Source: an uncultured Acidobacteriota bacterium
Lineage (GTDB): Bacteria > Acidobacteriota > Terriglobia > Bryobacterales > Bryobacteraceae
Assembly (NCBI GenBank): GCA_902826685.1
Contig: CADEFT010000002.1
Coordinates: forward strand, 276,971 to 340,970
Direction: 5' to 3'
Length of the DNA: 64,000 nucleotides
The notes beneath the pieces are model-generated. The model made no database searches, was not told where the DNA came from, and was given only the letters and a program-made list of their open reading frames with translations. Positions 1 through 8,329 of the stretch are shown here, in pieces (position 1 is the stretch's first letter; every line of letters starts with the position of its first letter). The position numbers and the translations under genes are program-made.

Positions 1-282
1 GTTGTCGCTGAACCCGGATCCGAGGTCGGACGTCAGACCCGAAGTCAGAATGATGCCCGTGTCGACTCCGACTCCCGACGCGTTGCCGGCCGTAAAGGTC
101 CCCGACGCGGCATTGGAGCCGGTATAGGTGGCCGAGACCAGCGTAATGCCGCTCGATCCGGCCAGCAGGGCGTTCGCGAGACTGGTGGCGGTGACTCCGC
201 CTCCCAGGTTGGTGATGGTGATTGCCTGGGCGCTAAAGACGCCCGAAACAGCAAAGAGAGAGAACAGGCCGAGCCTCTTCAT
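1..282 (-). CDS. Secreted choice-of-anchor-L-like protein (5' part only)
   Basis: The reading frame is open from an ATG at 282 (minus strand) to the window edge, 94 codons, so only the N-terminus is present. It begins with a signal peptide: basic KR, a hydrophobic stretch, and a likely cleavage after ...VFSAQA near residue 20. The mature start has the pattern of choice-of-anchor L domains: ITITNLGGG, then LANALLAGSSGITLVSATYT, GSNAASGTFTAG and GVDTGIILTSG. Such proteins are exported and often end in a PEP-CTERM or similar sorting tail, which would lie outside the window. Function is unknown. The family call rests on remembered motif style. The gene is divergent from the tad genes to its right. 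Confidence 0.7.
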   Translation of the reverse strand, partial: MKRLGLFSLFAVSGVFSAQAITITNLGGGVTATSLANALLAGSSGITLVSATYTGSNAASGTFTAGNASGVGVDTGIILTSGLTSDLGSGFSDN

Positions 283-464
283 GGATGCACGCTCCGAAGG
301 TGTAGGGTTAAACTCCTAAACGAGTATAGGGTTCGAAAGGCAACAAATCAACAGTAATATTACGCTCAACCTGTAGCGTCTATGGGCTACCGTACGAACG
401 TGCTAATGCACGACGCGCCCGGCGCCGATAGTAGAGGGACGAATCGCTTTCGGACTCCTATCGC
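283..464. promoter_or_regulatory. Divergent intergenic region
   Basis: This 182-base AT-richer spacer separates the leftward secreted-protein gene from rightward cpaB. It must hold both promoters. No convincing -35/-10 pair or strong Shine-Dalgarno for cpaB could be picked by eye, so no site is assigned. Confidence 0.4.
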
Positions 465-1211
465 ATGAAGAAAAAGAACCTTGTACCGCTGCTTGGGATC
501 GCGTTCATCGTGGCCGTGGTTTCCACCGGCGTGTTCTACGGGCTGTTTGTCGGGCGGCTGAATTCGGCTGTGCCGGCGGGTCCGGGCAGTCAACAAATTC
601 TGGTGGCGGCGCGAGATCTTGAGCCGGGCGCGATCCTCACCGAATCGGATGTGAAGCAGATTCCGTGGGTAGCGCCGGCGGCCCCGGCGGATTCGGTGAC
701 CGAGATTCGCGACACGGTGGGCAAAGTGGTCCTGCGGCCGGTGGCGGCCAACGATCTGGTGCATCGCTCCGACCTTGGGACCGAATCGGGCGGAGGGGTG
801 GAAAGCGGCAGCCTGGGCATTCCCGACGGAATGCGCGCGGTGTCGCTGCAGGTGCAGGATTCCGGCGGCGTGGTGGCCTTGTTGAAGCCCGGCCATATCG
901 TCGACGTGCAGGTGGTGGGACAGATGCCTTCGGCGCGCGGCAATGAGCCGCATCTGCGCACGATTCTGGAAAACGTGAAGGTGTTGACGCTGCCGAGGGA
1001 CAACTCCACCGTTCGCGCCGGGACGCAGATTATTACGGTGCTGGCGAGTCCCAAGGAAGCTTCGGTTCTGGGGCTGGCGGATTCTTCGGCCAAGGTGCGC
1101 CTGGCGCTGCGCAATCCGCTCGACCGCAAGGCGCAAAATGTGGACACCATCGAATACGGCAGCCTGTTCCAGGGCAATGCCGCCCGCGCCGGAGCCGCCG
1201 CCAGGAAGTAA
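465..1211 (+). CDS. cpaB: Flp pilus assembly protein CpaB (SAF domain)
   Basis: 248 residues. The N-terminus is a membrane anchor (basic MKKKN, then about 20 hydrophobic residues). A SAF/CpaB domain follows: ILVAARDLEPGAILTESDVK, then VGKVVLRPVAANDLV, and the periplasmic core with GMRAVSLQV, LLKPGHIVDVQVV and TQIITVLASP. CpaB (RcpC) sits in the periplasm and is thought to help guide or stabilise the Flp/Tad pilus secretion channel. The length is typical. It is followed 12 bases later by tadB and then tadC, so it is the first gene of a small tad operon. Neither the secretin (cpaC/rcpA) nor the ATPase (cpaF/tadA) lies between cpaB and tadB, where they usually are. Confidence 0.9.
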   Translation: MKKKNLVPLLGIAFIVAVVSTGVFYGLFVGRLNSAVPAGPGSQQILVAARDLEPGAILTESDVKQIPWVAPAAPADSVTEIRDTVGKVVLRPVAANDLVHRSDLGTESGGGVESGSLGIPDGMRAVSLQVQDSGGVVALLKPGHIVDVQVVGQMPSARGNEPHLRTILENVKVLTLPRDNSTVRAGTQIITVLASPKEASVLGLADSSAKVRLALRNPLDRKAQNVDTIEYGSLFQGNAARAGAAARK

Positions 1212-1223
1212 GGAAAGCCCAAC

Positions 1224-2198
1224 ATGACGGCCTTGCTCGCCACGCTGGTTTTTCTCGGGACGTTTCTGGCAGCCGCGGTTGCCGTGATCGCCTCCAGTCT
1301 GCTGCTGGAGCGGCGGGAGCGGATGAAGCCGGTCACTCTGAACATCGACGCCGAACCACCCGCGTTTCCAGGCGACGAGCAGCCGGCGCTGCTGCGGGAA
1401 CAGGAACTGAGCACGATCTCACCGCTGGCCAAGGTGCTGGAGAAGCTCGACTTCGTCGACATTCTCGAAAATCAGCTTCTGGAAGCGGACCTGAAGGTTT
1501 CCGTCGGCCGCGTCACGGCCTTGATGATGCTCTGCGGCGTGGTGGGATTGGCGCTCGCCAACTCCATCAGTTGGCCGCCGATTCTGGCCAAGCTGGTCTT
1601 TGCCGTCTTCTGCTCGCTGATCCCCTATTTCTACATCCTGCAAAAGCGCGGCAAGCGGCGCACGCTGCTGCGGGAGCAGTTCCCCGAGGTCGTCGACACC
1701 ATGGCGCGCGCCATGCGGGCCGGCCATCCCCTTCCGGGCGCTCTCGATCTGGCCGCCAGCCAGGCGCCGATGCCGCTCGGCCGGGAGTTGCGCAAGACGG
1801 TGGCTGAAGGCGCCTTCGGCATGCCGTGGAACCAGGCTCTCGACCACCTGGGCCAGCGTCTGCGCCTCCAGGAGGTATCGATCTTCGTCGCCGCCGTCCA
1901 GATTCAGAGCCGCACGGGCGGCAATCTGAGCGAGGTGTTCGACAAGCTTTCCGAAAACATGCGCGAGGCGGCGGCGGTTCGCGGGGAAGTGGAAGCATTT
2001 TCCAATCAGGGCCGGCTGGCCGGCAAGATTCTCACCGCCCTCCCCGCCGTCATCGCGTTCATGATGTTTATGGTGAACCCGGCCTTTCTGATGCCGCTGA
2101 TCGAGGAGACGGCCGGGCGCTACATGCTGTGCGGCGCCGTGGTGGGCCTGGTGCTGGCTCACTTCGTCATCCGCAAACTGGTCGATATCCGCTTATGA
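1224..2198 (+). CDS. tadB: Tad pilus inner-membrane protein TadB (T2SS F family)
   Basis: 324 residues with the T2SSF fold. An N-terminal membrane helix is followed by two central helices (around 95-135), then the cytoplasmic domain with REQFPEVVDTMARAMRAGHPL and IQSRTGGNLSEVFDKLSENMRE, and two C-terminal helices. TadB and TadC form the inner-membrane platform on which the TadA ATPase acts to assemble Flp pilins. The stop overlaps the tadC start by 4 bases (ATGA), which suggests translational coupling. Confidence 0.9.
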   Translation: MTALLATLVFLGTFLAAAVAVIASSLLLERRERMKPVTLNIDAEPPAFPGDEQPALLREQELSTISPLAKVLEKLDFVDILENQLLEADLKVSVGRVTALMMLCGVVGLALANSISWPPILAKLVFAVFCSLIPYFYILQKRGKRRTLLREQFPEVVDTMARAMRAGHPLPGALDLAASQAPMPLGRELRKTVAEGAFGMPWNQALDHLGQRLRLQEVSIFVAAVQIQSRTGGNLSEVFDKLSENMREAAAVRGEVEAFSNQGRLAGKILTALPAVIAFMMFMVNPAFLMPLIEETAGRYMLCGAVVGLVLAHFVIRKLVDIRL

Positions 2199-3094
2199 GT
2201 CCCATCGGAATTCTGCTGTCGTTCTTTCTGTTCGTGCTGGCCAGCATTCTGGTTGCCGGCTATCACCTGCTCAGCCGCAAGGCGGCCGAAGCGGGCGGCG
2301 TGCTCACCGAACCGGACGATCAATCCCCGAAAGCGCTGGTGCTTTCCACCTTCCAGGCGCTGGGCGAATCGATGCCCACTTCCAAAGGCGGCAAGGTGGC
2401 CATGGAACAGCGGCTCATCTATGCCGGCTACCGGTTCCCGTCGGCGATCAAAGCCTACACGGGCGCCAAGTGGGGCATCGGGCTGCTGGCCGGGGCGTTC
2501 TTCGCCATCATTGCCGCCGCCAATCAGAACAGCGGCGAAATGGCCCTGGCCGCCGCCATCTGCGGGTTGGGGATCGGATTCCTGCTGCCGGAGCGCTTCC
2601 TGGACTGGCGCATCAGCGCGCGTAACGACCGGTTGCGGCGCGCCATCTCGCCGGCGCTCGATCTGACGGTGATGGCTCTCGAAGCCGGACAGAATCTCGA
2701 CCAGAGCCTGCTATCGGCCAGCCGCGGATTGCGCGCCACGTTCCCCGATCTGGCCGCCGAGCTGCACCAGGCGCATCTGGAAATGCGGGCCGCCAAGGCG
2801 CGAGGAGAGGCGCTGACGCATATGGCCGGCCGCAACAACGAACCCGAACTGCGCAAGCTCTGCCTGCTGCTGGTCGAAAGCGACCGCTTCGGCACCAGCC
2901 TGGCGCCCGCCCTCCGCCAGCATTCCAAGTATCTGCGCGTGCGGTTCCGTCAAAAGGCGCAGGAAGCCGCCCGCAAACTCACCGTGAAGCTCGTCTTTCC
3001 GGTATTCTTCCTTATCTTTCCTTCGATCCTGGTGGTGACGCTCGGGCCCGCCGCGCTCACGCTGATGAAGTATCTGAAGCAGATCGCGCAGTAG
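2195..3094 (+). CDS. tadC: Tad pilus inner-membrane protein TadC (T2SS F family)
   Basis: 299 residues starting from the ATG that overlaps the tadB stop. An upstream in-frame extension exists but runs through tadB in another frame and has no membrane character, so the ATGA start is preferred. The protein has an N-terminal helix, a helix pair around 90-130, the F-domain motif AISPALDLTVMALEAGQNLDQ, ESDRFGTSLAPALRQHSKYLRVRFRQKAQEAARKL and a final helix (VFFLIFPSILVVTLGPAAL). It is the partner of TadB. The operon ends here; the next gene is on the other strand 5 bases later. Confidence 0.9.
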   Translation: MSPIGILLSFFLFVLASILVAGYHLLSRKAAEAGGVLTEPDDQSPKALVLSTFQALGESMPTSKGGKVAMEQRLIYAGYRFPSAIKAYTGAKWGIGLLAGAFFAIIAAANQNSGEMALAAAICGLGIGFLLPERFLDWRISARNDRLRRAISPALDLTVMALEAGQNLDQSLLSASRGLRATFPDLAAELHQAHLEMRAAKARGEALTHMAGRNNEPELRKLCLLLVESDRFGTSLAPALRQHSKYLRVRFRQKAQEAARKLTVKLVFPVFFLIFPSILVVTLGPAALTLMKYLKQIAQ

Positions 3095-3099
3095 CGAAT

Positions 3100-3933
3100 C
3101 TAATCTTCCACGGCGATGCTGGGACCCTTGATCGCCGCCGCCTCGGCCGCGCGGCCGAGCACCGCTTGCGCCAGATCGAAGAACGGCTTGGCGCCGGCCG
3201 CCGCCGCTCCACCGAGCGCCACGGGCCGGCCACTATCGCCGCCCGCGCGAATCTCCGGCACCAGCGGCAATTCGCCCAGCAGCGGCATGTTCATCTCCTG
3301 CGCCATACGCTTGCCGCCGCCCTGGCCAAACACATCGATGCGCTCGCCCGATTGCGGAGCCACCAGGTAGCTCATGTTCTCGACCACACCGAGCAGTTCG
3401 ACATGCAACTGCCGGAACATGTTAATTGCCTTGCGCGCGTCTTCAAGGGCGACTTCGGAAGGCGTGGTGACGACGATGGCTCCGGTGATAGGAGTCGATT
3501 GCGCCAGCGATAAGACCACATCGCCAGTGCCGGGCGGCAGATCCACCAGCAGGTAGTCGAGTTCGCCCCATTCCACGTTGCGGACGAACTGCTGCATGAC
3601 GCTGTGCAGCATGGGGCCGCGCCAGATGACGGGCTTGTCGCCGGGGCTGAGAAAGCCCATCGACATCACTTTGAGCCCGTGCGCCTCGATGGGGCGGATG
3701 CGGTCGCCATTGCCGCGCGGCGCCTCATTAGCGCCGAGCATTCGGGGAACGTTGGGTCCGTAGACGTCGGCGTCGAGCAGTCCGGCCTTGTGCCCAAGAG
3801 CGCCGAGCGCAAGGGCGAGGTTGACGGAAACGGTGGTCTTTCCGACTCCGCCTTTTCCGGAGCCGATGGTAATCAGATGCCGCACGCCCGCCACGGGAGG
3901 CTTCGGCGCGGCCATGTTCGGTTGAGGACCCAT
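3100..3933 (-). CDS. mrp: Mrp/ApbC/NBP35-family P-loop ATPase lacking the CxxC motif
   Basis: 277 residues. The deviant Walker A GKGGVGKTT (26-34), the DADVYGPN motif (54-61) and DLPPGTGD (131-138) place it firmly in the Mrp/ApbC group of Fe-S cluster carrier ATPases. Two oddities are visible. The N-terminal MIP18/DUF59 domain found in many bacterial Mrp proteins is missing. The CxxC that follows ENMSY in characterised family members, where it bridges a cluster at the dimer interface, reads A192-P-Q-S195. A cluster-carrier role is therefore doubtful. An alternative start at M7 (3915) is possible. Its promoter must lie in or next to the repeat array upstream. Confidence 0.85.
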   Translation of the reverse strand: MGPQPNMAAPKPPVAGVRHLITIGSGKGGVGKTTVSVNLALALGALGHKAGLLDADVYGPNVPRMLGANEAPRGNGDRIRPIEAHGLKVMSMGFLSPGDKPVIWRGPMLHSVMQQFVRNVEWGELDYLLVDLPPGTGDVVLSLAQSTPITGAIVVTTPSEVALEDARKAINMFRQLHVELLGVVENMSYLVAPQSGERIDVFGQGGGKRMAQEMNMPLLGELPLVPEIRAGGDSGRPVALGGAAAAGAKPFFDLAQAVLGRAAEAAAIKGPSIAVED

Positions 3934-3954
3934 GTGGCTTTCAGAGTAACACTG

Positions 3955-4529
3955 GGGCTACTTTGGACCGGTCGTGAGCGCGTCCCGATGACGCGCGGGC
4001 CGCTGTTCGAGCGCGTCTCTGGCGACCACATGACCCGAGGCCGCCAGCTTGATCGACGGCCGCGATCCGGAGCGAAAACGTCGAGGCTACCTTGGGCCAG
4101 AGCCGTTACGGCCAGTCGAGAGGCCGCCAACTCCAGGCCACCGCAGCCCGGGCAAGAGGCGTGCGGCCCGCTTTTCGAGCGCGCGCCTGTGGCGACCAAC
4201 AACCCGAGGCCGCCAGCTTGATCGACGGCCGCGATCCGGAGCGAAGACGTTGAGGCTACCTTTGGGCCGAGCCGTTGCGGACCCCAAACTCCAGTCCACC
4301 GCAGCCCGAATCGCGGGACCAACACATCGAGGCTACTTTGGCCAGAGGCGTGTGGCCGCTGTTCGAGCGCGCGCCTCTGGCGGCCAATAACCCGAGGCCG
4401 TCAGCTTGATCGACGGCCACGATCCGGAGCGAAAACGTCGAGGCTACCTTGGGCCAGAGCCGTTGCGGCCAGTCGAGAGAGCGCCAACCCAGTCGACCGC
4501 CGCCGGATCGCGGCACGAACACATCGGAC
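3955..4529. repeat. Array of degenerate repeats derived from the 3' end of the adjacent gene
   Basis: This gene-free stretch between mrp and the gene ending at 4530 is built from three decayed copies of that gene's last part. The anchor cgctgttcga starts at 4001, at 4169 (one mismatch) and at 4357, and the parent copy inside the gene starts at 4573. The second anchor gatcgacggcc starts at 4051, 4220, 4408 and, in the parent, 4686. The anchors are 50-51 bases apart in all three copies but 113 in the gene, so every copy shares the same loss of about 62 bases. The first copy also retains the gene's end (ctactttggaccggtcgtgagcg at 3957 against the true stop region at 4530). A second block, gagcgaaaacgtcgaggctacc, recurs at about 4070, 4239 and 4428. 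Short open frames here are not treated as genes. Confidence 0.85.
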
Positions 4530-6500
4530 CTACTTCGAGCCGGTCATAAGCGCATCCCAATGACGCCCGGCGCGCTGTTCGAGCGCCGGCACGTCCCTGG
4601 CCAGCACATAACCCGAGGCCGCCAGCTCTTTCGCCGCCGCCGTAATCTTGGCCATGTAGTTTTCGCGCGAGCCGTAGCGCTCTTCGATCGACGGCCGTGG
4701 ATCGCGGTTCCTGGTCCGCTCCGCCTTGGTGCGGGCAAAGGGGAAGAACGAACCCACCATGTTGAGATATTCACCCGCCGCCCCCTGCGAGCCGTCGCGC
4801 AGGTTCCAGCCGGTGTAGGTGCCAAGCGGCACCTGGATTTCGGGCAAACGGATGCCCGCGGTTTCATTGCCGTCGCGATCGACCTGCGGCACCAGGATCG
4901 GGAACGGCTTGCCGGTCGAGGGCGGCTCCTTGGTGACGATGCCGGTTGAGCGGAAGGCGGAGCCGTAATCGGCGCGCCAGGCCATTTGTGTGGTCTTCGG
5001 CAACTGAACTCCGGGCAGTTTTGGGAACGCCAGCGCACCCAGCGGCACCAGGTTGTCACGATCAATCCGCGGATAGGTGGAAGCCGGAGGCTGCTTGCCT
5101 TCGCTCACCCATGCGTTCATGGCGGCGAGCAGACCGCGATGGGCGAAGCGGTAATCGTTGGGATTGGAAAGATTCTGAGTATGGTTGCGGCGCGGGGGGA
5201 ACTGGCCCGGGCCATGCTGCGCGCCGGCCACCAGGTAGATGCGCGTATCGGGCTCCGGGGTGACGTCCTTTTGCCCGTCGAGCGAAGTGTGGATCAATGA
5301 AGCCGCGCGTCCCCAGTATTCGTAGGAGCCGTTGGTGTAGAAAATCTTCGGCACCACGTTATCCTTCTTCGCGCGCGCCAGGATGCCTTCGGTCAAGCCC
5401 GTCTCAGGGTCGGTTTGTTCGGCGTCGGTGAAGGGAAAGATGTCGGTGGGGTAAAGAAAGTTGAGGAACGGATGGCCGTCGCGGGAAGGCTGCGCGAAGC
5501 GGTGATTGAAACTGCCGAGTCCGCCTCCGGCCACGTGAGCCCACACACCGTCGAACACTTTGCGGTTCTTCTCGTCGCGATTGAAGCCGTAGTAGAGATA
5601 CGCGCGCAGGAACCGGCCGCTTTGCGAGGTGCCGAAGGCGATGGCGCGCTTGATATGGCGGAACTGTTCGCCGAGCAGGATCACGCCGTCGCCGTCGTAT
5701 TTGAAGAACGAGATCAGGTCGCGAACGGCGGCGGGGCCCAGTCCGGTCACGGTCGGACCCTGAGCGGTGTAGACCACTTCATAGATCTTGCCGGGTTCAA
5801 ATCCGGCGTCGAAAACAACCCGGCCGCCTTCGGCCAGCCGCCACTCGGCACGCGGAATGGTACGCCTGGGGCCGTGGCCCGAGTCTCTTACGGTGAGAGT
5901 GGCCTCATCGTTAGCTGGCGCATAGGGAATGTGAGTGCCGCGATCGCCCAGCGAATATTCGGTCTGCTTCCGGTCGACGATCCACTCCGAGCGCACCGGC
6001 CCGGTGATGGCCCGTCCGTTCTCGGTGGCTGCCGGCGCGAACAGGCGCAGTGCATCTTCGCCGTTGGGCACGTCGGCCTGCCAGCCGATCCACACCAGCG
6101 TATAGCCTTGTTCGAGCAGGTAGCCGTCGCCGAAATCCTCTTTCGTCCTGGGATTGCGGCCCGACGTGGCAAGGCCGAACATGCCGAGCATGCCCTTGTT
6201 GCCGCGATTGCTGACCTCAAAGAGAACGGTCCCGTTGCCCTCGGCCGGGTTGCGCGGTTTGACGACATAGAGATCGGCGGCAAACTCGACCAGGCCCTGT
6301 TCGTTACGCGGGGCGAGATCGATGTCGCGGATGGAGCGGTTGGCGTCAACTTTGGGGTCGACCGCCAGGTGCGCCTTGGCCACGATGCGCTCATATTTGT
6401 AGCCGGGAATATCGGTGCGTTCGACCAGGTGGATCTTCCTGACGGCGGCGGTGAGGGCGAGAGCGCCGGAAAGCAGAAGCAGGGTTGTGCGAGCCAACAT
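4530..6500 (-). CDS. Secreted alpha/beta-hydrolase-domain protein
   Basis: 656 residues from the ATG at 6500. An in-frame start 20 codons upstream is less likely because the 6500 start places a clean signal peptide first (MLARTTLLLLSGALALTAA). The body resembles the family annotated alpha/beta hydrolase domain-containing protein, found mostly in soil bacteria. Notable segments are VLFEVSNRGNKG, GYTLVWIGWQADVP, a nucleophile-elbow-like GTSQSGRFLRAYLYYGFN and RIYLVAGAQHGPG, which would supply Ser and His. The substrate is unknown; members are often large exported esterase-like proteins. Its final codons are the source of the repeat array lying downstream. It is transcribed toward mrp. Confidence 0.7.
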   Translation of the reverse strand: MLARTTLLLLSGALALTAAVRKIHLVERTDIPGYKYERIVAKAHLAVDPKVDANRSIRDIDLAPRNEQGLVEFAADLYVVKPRNPAEGNGTVLFEVSNRGNKGMLGMFGLATSGRNPRTKEDFGDGYLLEQGYTLVWIGWQADVPNGEDALRLFAPAATENGRAITGPVRSEWIVDRKQTEYSLGDRGTHIPYAPANDEATLTVRDSGHGPRRTIPRAEWRLAEGGRVVFDAGFEPGKIYEVVYTAQGPTVTGLGPAAVRDLISFFKYDGDGVILLGEQFRHIKRAIAFGTSQSGRFLRAYLYYGFNRDEKNRKVFDGVWAHVAGGGLGSFNHRFAQPSRDGHPFLNFLYPTDIFPFTDAEQTDPETGLTEGILARAKKDNVVPKIFYTNGSYEYWGRAASLIHTSLDGQKDVTPEPDTRIYLVAGAQHGPGQFPPRRNHTQNLSNPNDYRFAHRGLLAAMNAWVSEGKQPPASTYPRIDRDNLVPLGALAFPKLPGVQLPKTTQMAWRADYGSAFRSTGIVTKEPPSTGKPFPILVPQVDRDGNETAGIRLPEIQVPLGTYTGWNLRDGSQGAAGEYLNMVGSFFPFARTKAERTRNRDPRPSIEERYGSRENYMAKITAAAKELAASGYVLARDVPALEQRAGRHWDALMTGSK

Positions 6501-6568
6501 ACTTGAAGAGCATACCGCGACCGGCAGGGATTTTCGCCGTTCCGCCATAGAACTTCGCATACCAAGCC

Positions 6569-7477
6569 ATGAATCGAATCATCACGGCGCTTTCACTCGC
6601 AGTTATCGCGGCGGCTCCCACGCTTATTCGCGCTCAAGCGCCTCCAGGCCATGTTCTCGAGACGACCGATTGCCTGAATGGGAGCTCTGGAGGACTTCTT
6701 TTCATTGAATCACCAAGTTCGCAATTACCGGGTTTGTCTGCAACTCCTGGCTTTGTGAGTTTTGGCGGGAGTTTTGGGCGCGTGGCGGACTGCAATTCCA
6801 AAACCTCTTTCTCCATTCTGCCTTCAGGCGCCTGCTCGGTTTATTCCGGATTGAGCCTGCCACAGGCGGTTGTCGTTAGTACTCCATCCCCAACAACCCC
6901 CGTCATGAGCTTCCTTGATCTCGGACCGGAGATCAGGTTGGGCGGCCCCAATGGGGAAATTAAGGCCACGCGCTCAATATCGGGACCCGGCACCTCCTAC
7001 GGCTATTCCTCCCGTGCGCCTGCCGGTGGGTTCCTCACGGCCGGGAAATATACGCTTTCCTTCGATGGGGGCCGCGATGTCGCGGCGTTTCACACAGAGT
7101 TCGATTATGTCCCTTTGGTTCTGACCAGGCCAGCTGCCGGCGCCGTTTTGAACTTCCAGGCTTCACCCACACTCGCGTGGTCGGGAGGCAACCTTGCAGG
7201 CACCCTGTACGCCTCCGTTTCCCTTCAATCGCAGGATTTTCGGCAATTCGCCACAATTGCGTGCCGCATTCCCGACGACCACTCCAGAGAGTTCGCTATT
7301 CCCAGTGAGTTCTGGAATCAGTTGCCCACTTCGCTCCGTTTGGGTGGTGGTACCGCCAGCATCTCAATTGGCGCGCCAACCGCAACCATTGTCTTTTCCG
7401 TTCCGGAACTGGATAAGGGACTCCACCTGACGCTGCCGCTTCAGGCTCAAACCAATCGCGTTACAGCAGCTCCCTAG
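6569..7477 (+). CDS. Secreted protein of unknown function
   Basis: 302 residues with a signal peptide (MNRIITALSLAVIAAAPTLIRAQA). The rest is predicted beta-rich with many G, S, T and P. The C-terminal half (from about 165: FDGGRDVAAFHTEFDYVP, then PTLAWSGGNLAGTLYASVSL and IACRIPDDHSREFAIPSEF) looks like a beta-sandwich module that I associate with secreted Solibacter-type proteins; that association is from memory. Codon use is looser and less GC-rich than in the flanking genes. It occupies the place upstream of rplA where nusG and rplK usually sit. A hairpin at 7485-7509 probably ends its transcript. Confidence 0.6.
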   Translation: MNRIITALSLAVIAAAPTLIRAQAPPGHVLETTDCLNGSSGGLLFIESPSSQLPGLSATPGFVSFGGSFGRVADCNSKTSFSILPSGACSVYSGLSLPQAVVVSTPSPTTPVMSFLDLGPEIRLGGPNGEIKATRSISGPGTSYGYSSRAPAGGFLTAGKYTLSFDGGRDVAAFHTEFDYVPLVLTRPAAGAVLNFQASPTLAWSGGNLAGTLYASVSLQSQDFRQFATIACRIPDDHSREFAIPSEFWNQLPTSLRLGGGTASISIGAPTATIVFSVPELDKGLHLTLPLQAQTNRVTAAP

Positions 7478-7484
7478 CTGATTA

Positions 7485-7509
7485 AAGGGCAAACATTAGA
7501 CTTGCCCTT
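7485..7509 (+). terminator. Hairpin after the secreted-protein gene
   Basis: A perfect 8-bp stem (aagggcaa / ttgccctt) with a 9-base loop lies 8 bases past the stop. There is no long T run, and the right arm overlaps the -35 of the rplA promoter, so termination and initiation are packed together. Confidence 0.55.
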
Positions 7510-7537
7510 GCACATCCCCGGCAGTGTCTGCTACACT
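7508..7537 (+). promoter_or_regulatory. Putative sigma70-type promoter of the rplA-rpoC unit
   Basis: TTGCAC (7508-7513) and TACACT (7532-7537) are separated by 18 bases, just upstream of the L1-type leader. Transcription would start near 7544 and give a leader of about 80 bases before rplA. Confidence 0.55.
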
Positions 7538-7569
7538 CATGGACTGCGCCCGTCTGTCTGGCGCGATCT

Positions 7570-7616
7570 CTTGGGAGGCCGATCCGGTTTGAAGCCGGGG
7601 AAGCCGTTTGGACCAG
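7570..7616 (+). promoter_or_regulatory. Ribosomal protein L1-binding mRNA leader
   Basis: The leader carries tgGGAGGC, a hairpin (CCGG tttgaag CCGG), then GAAGCC and gttt-ggACCA. The elements GAGGC...hairpin...GAAGCC closed by an outer TGG/CCA stem match the known L1-binding mRNA site, as in the Methanococcus L1 target and in bacterial rplK-rplA leaders, which mimics the 23S L1 stalk. Free L1 would bind here and repress its own operon. The site lies 8 bases before the rplA start, with no separate Shine-Dalgarno visible. Confidence 0.7.
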
Positions 7617-7623
7617 TCACATT

Positions 7624-8328
7624 ATGCCGAAACAAGGTAAGAAGTTTCTTGCCGCTCAGAAACAGGTCGAGCGGCGCGATTACAAGCTCGAAGAAGCCGT
7701 CCCTCTCGTTCAGAAGATCAAGTTCGTGAAATTCGACGAAACCGTCGAGATTCACATGCGGCTGGGCGTCGATCCGAAGCACGCCGACCAGATGGTTCGC
7801 GGCACCATCGTGCTGCCCAACGGGTTGGGTAAATCGAAGAAAGTGCTGGTGATCGCCTCCGGCGACAAGATCCGCGAAGCGCAGGAGGCGGGCGCCGATT
7901 TCGCCGGCGGCGAGGAGATGGTGAACAAGATCCAACAGGAAAACTGGATGGATTACGACGCCGTCGTCGCCACTCCCGACATGATGCGCTCGGTCGGGCG
8001 GCTGGGTAAAGTGCTCGGTCCCCGCGGTCTGATGCCGAATCCAAAGACGGGCACCGTCACCACCGACATCGCCAAGGCCGTCCAGGAAGTGAAAGCCGGT
8101 AAGGTGGAGTTTCGCGTCGACAAGACCGGCGTCATCCATGCCCCGGTGGGAAAGGTGAGCTTTGCCACCGACAAGCTGCTGGAAAACACCAGCACGCTGG
8201 TGCAGGCGGTGGTGCGGGCCAAACCCGCGGCGGCCAAAGGCAAGTACGTCAAGAGTCTCACTCTCTGTTCCACCATGGGGCCGGGCGTTTCAATCGACGT
8301 GACCACGTTCAACGCGAAGCAGGTTTAG
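7624..8328 (+). CDS. rplA: 50S ribosomal protein L1
   Basis: 234 residues, the usual bacterial length. Landmarks are [21 protein letters not shown] near the N-terminus, [10 protein letters not shown], and the signature [22 protein letters not shown]1 forms the mobile stalk on 23S rRNA that helps release E-site tRNA, and it represses its own mRNA. The rplK gene that normally precedes it is not here. One base separates its stop from the rplJ start. Confidence 0.98.
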   Translation: MPKQGKKFLAAQKQVERRDYKLEEAVPLVQKIKFVKFDETVEIHMRLGVDPKHADQMVRGTIVLPNGLGKSKKVLVIASGDKIREAQEAGADFAGGEEMVNKIQQENWMDYDAVVATPDMMRSVGRLGKVLGPRGLMPNPKTGTVTTDIAKAVQEVKAGKVEFRVDKTGVIHAPVGKVSFATDKLLENTSTLVQAVVRAKPAAAKGKYVKSLTLCSTMGPGVSIDVTTFNAKQV

Positions 8329-8329
8329 C

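Noticed and set aside
3873..4522. Several short open frames in the first repeat array
   Set aside because: They follow the repeat units, lack ribosome sites and encode repeated R/S/G-rich sequence without domains.
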